DNA of 5,401 bases from GCA-2688775 sp964524225 (GTDB lineage: Archaea; Nanobdellota; Nanobdellia; Woesearchaeales; GW2011-AR4): contig CAZGEW010000080.1 in assembly GCA_964524225.1 (NCBI GenBank), positions 1 to 5,401 of the forward strand. Reading direction: 5' to 3'. Shown one piece after another: positions 5,000-5,401 of this stretch; the stretch's first letter is position 1, and every line of letters begins with the position of its first letter. A program made the position numbers and the translations under genes. Below the pieces are notes generated by a model. It ran no database searches. It worked only from the letters and a program-made list of their open reading frames with translations, and was not told where the DNA came from.

Positions 5000-5018
5000 A
5001 TATAATAAAATTATATAG
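4998..5018 (-). promoter_or_regulatory. Putative VapB/VapBC operator palindrome
   Basis: CTATATAAT (4998-5006) and ATTATATAG (5010-5018) are exact inverted copies separated by AAA, a 21-base dyad. It lies between the TATA box and the SD and covers the predicted start near 5003. AbrB-fold antitoxins usually bind such sites as dimers with the toxin to repress their own operon. The palindrome is seen directly; the binding is inferred. Confidence 0.65.
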
Positions 5019-5025
5019 AAGGTTA

Positions 5026-5033
5026 TATTTAAA
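5026..5033 (-). promoter_or_regulatory. TATA box of the vapBC operon
   Basis: TTTAAATA on the minus strand. A start about 26 bases downstream, near 5003, gives a leader of about 16 bases that includes the SD at 4994-4999. Confidence 0.6.
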
Positions 5034-5042
5034 TTTTTCTAT

Positions 5043-5401
5043 TCAAAAGCACTCAGGATGAATAACTCTAGCTAAATTTTCCAATCCAACAGTTAATCTT
5101 GGGCCTGGTCTGTTAAGCCAAGAGTCATCAAAGACGTATACTTTGCCGTTTCTTACTGCACTTAGTTTTTGCCAGCCTTCTCTTTTTGTAATCCATTCTT
5201 TTGGAACTTTATCAGCCATGCCGCAAATAGAGATTATAATTATCTCAGGATCATAATCAATAATTTGTTGTGTTGTTACTTCTTTGCTATGCACTCCTGC
5301 CTTTATAAACCTATAATTACCACCTGCTAACTTAACTAATGTTGGAACCCAATTGCCTGAAACAGTTGGCGGCTTATGCCATTCCTCAACATAAACTCTT
5401 G
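5043..5401 (-). CDS. BtuF-like ABC transporter substrate-binding protein, C-terminal part
   Basis: The frame runs from the right edge to TGA at 5043-5045, so the N-terminus, including any signal peptide or lipobox, lies outside. About 119 residues are visible. They match the C-terminal lobe of the helical-backbone metal-receptor family (COG0614), which captures cobalamin, haem or iron-siderophore outside the cell for an ABC importer. Supporting stretches are VYVEEWHKPPTVSGNWVPTL, LVKLAGGNYRF, the VTTQQIIDYDPEIIIIS strand, the WQKLSAVRNGKVYVFDD turn and the end LNRPGPRLTVGLENLARVIHPE, which is especially typical of members annotated as cobalamin-binding. The Val at 5292-5294 is GTG but is interior, not the true start. 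No permease or ATPase partner is inside the window. Ligand choice is uncertain; cobalamin is the best guess. Confidence 0.88.
   Translation of the reverse strand, partial: RVYVEEWHKPPTVSGNWVPTLVKLAGGNYRFIKAGVHSKEVTTQQIIDYDPEIIIISICGMADKVPKEWITKREGWQKLSAVRNGKVYVFDDSWLNRPGPRLTVGLENLARVIHPECF

Noticed and set aside
5043..5294. A complete 83-residue gene starting at GTG 5292-5294
   Set aside because: The frame continues upstream with clear family sequence (VYVEEWHKPP and LVKLAGG) to the window edge, so this is a partial gene.

Overview
The window looks like a stretch of an AT-rich archaeal chromosome. The archaeal signs are a hypusine-containing translation factor 5A, an Mre11-type nuclease, TATA-box promoters about 26 bases ahead of starts, a mix of leaderless and AGGTGA-led genes, and a VapBC pair with an AbrB-type antitoxin. 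Small genes, tight packing and unrecognised membrane proteins would suit a DPANN-type lineage, but that is a guess. TAA, TGA and TAG all serve as gene ends here, so the standard code is used.

Left part (1-2296): a 5'-complete, 3'-truncated aIF5A gene runs leftward off the edge. A self-complementary TATA box separates it from a rightward candidate structured RNA (about 385-560), which ends in a T-run just before the TATA box of a leaderless mre11-like gene (601-1818). A GNAT acetyltransferase (1826-2296, minus) converges on mre11 with a 7-base gap.

Middle part (2297-4410): a 392-base gap holds a second strongly self-complementary, GC-richer block (2346-2505), then AT-rich DNA, then a promoter carrying repeated TAGTA/TACTA half-sites. 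This promoter drives a rightward operon: a 49-residue ribbon-helix-helix (RHH) protein, an overlapping gene for a multi-pass membrane protein of unknown function (275 aa), and a diverged tandem paralogue of it. The paralogue's reading frame is interrupted at codon 27 by an in-frame TAA, while the frame is otherwise intact.

Right part (4407-5401): a leftward vapB-vapC toxin-antitoxin pair whose toxin gene overlaps the end of the membrane operon tail to tail by 4 bases. Its promoter carries a perfect 9+3+9 palindrome. Upstream of it lies the C-terminal part of a BtuF-like ABC-transporter substrate-binding protein that runs off the right edge.

The genes fall into separate units (translation, DNA repair, protein acetylation, an RHH-controlled membrane operon, toxin-antitoxin, vitamin or metal-chelate uptake). 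The least explained parts are the duplicated membrane-protein operon with its TAA and the two structured intergenic blocks.
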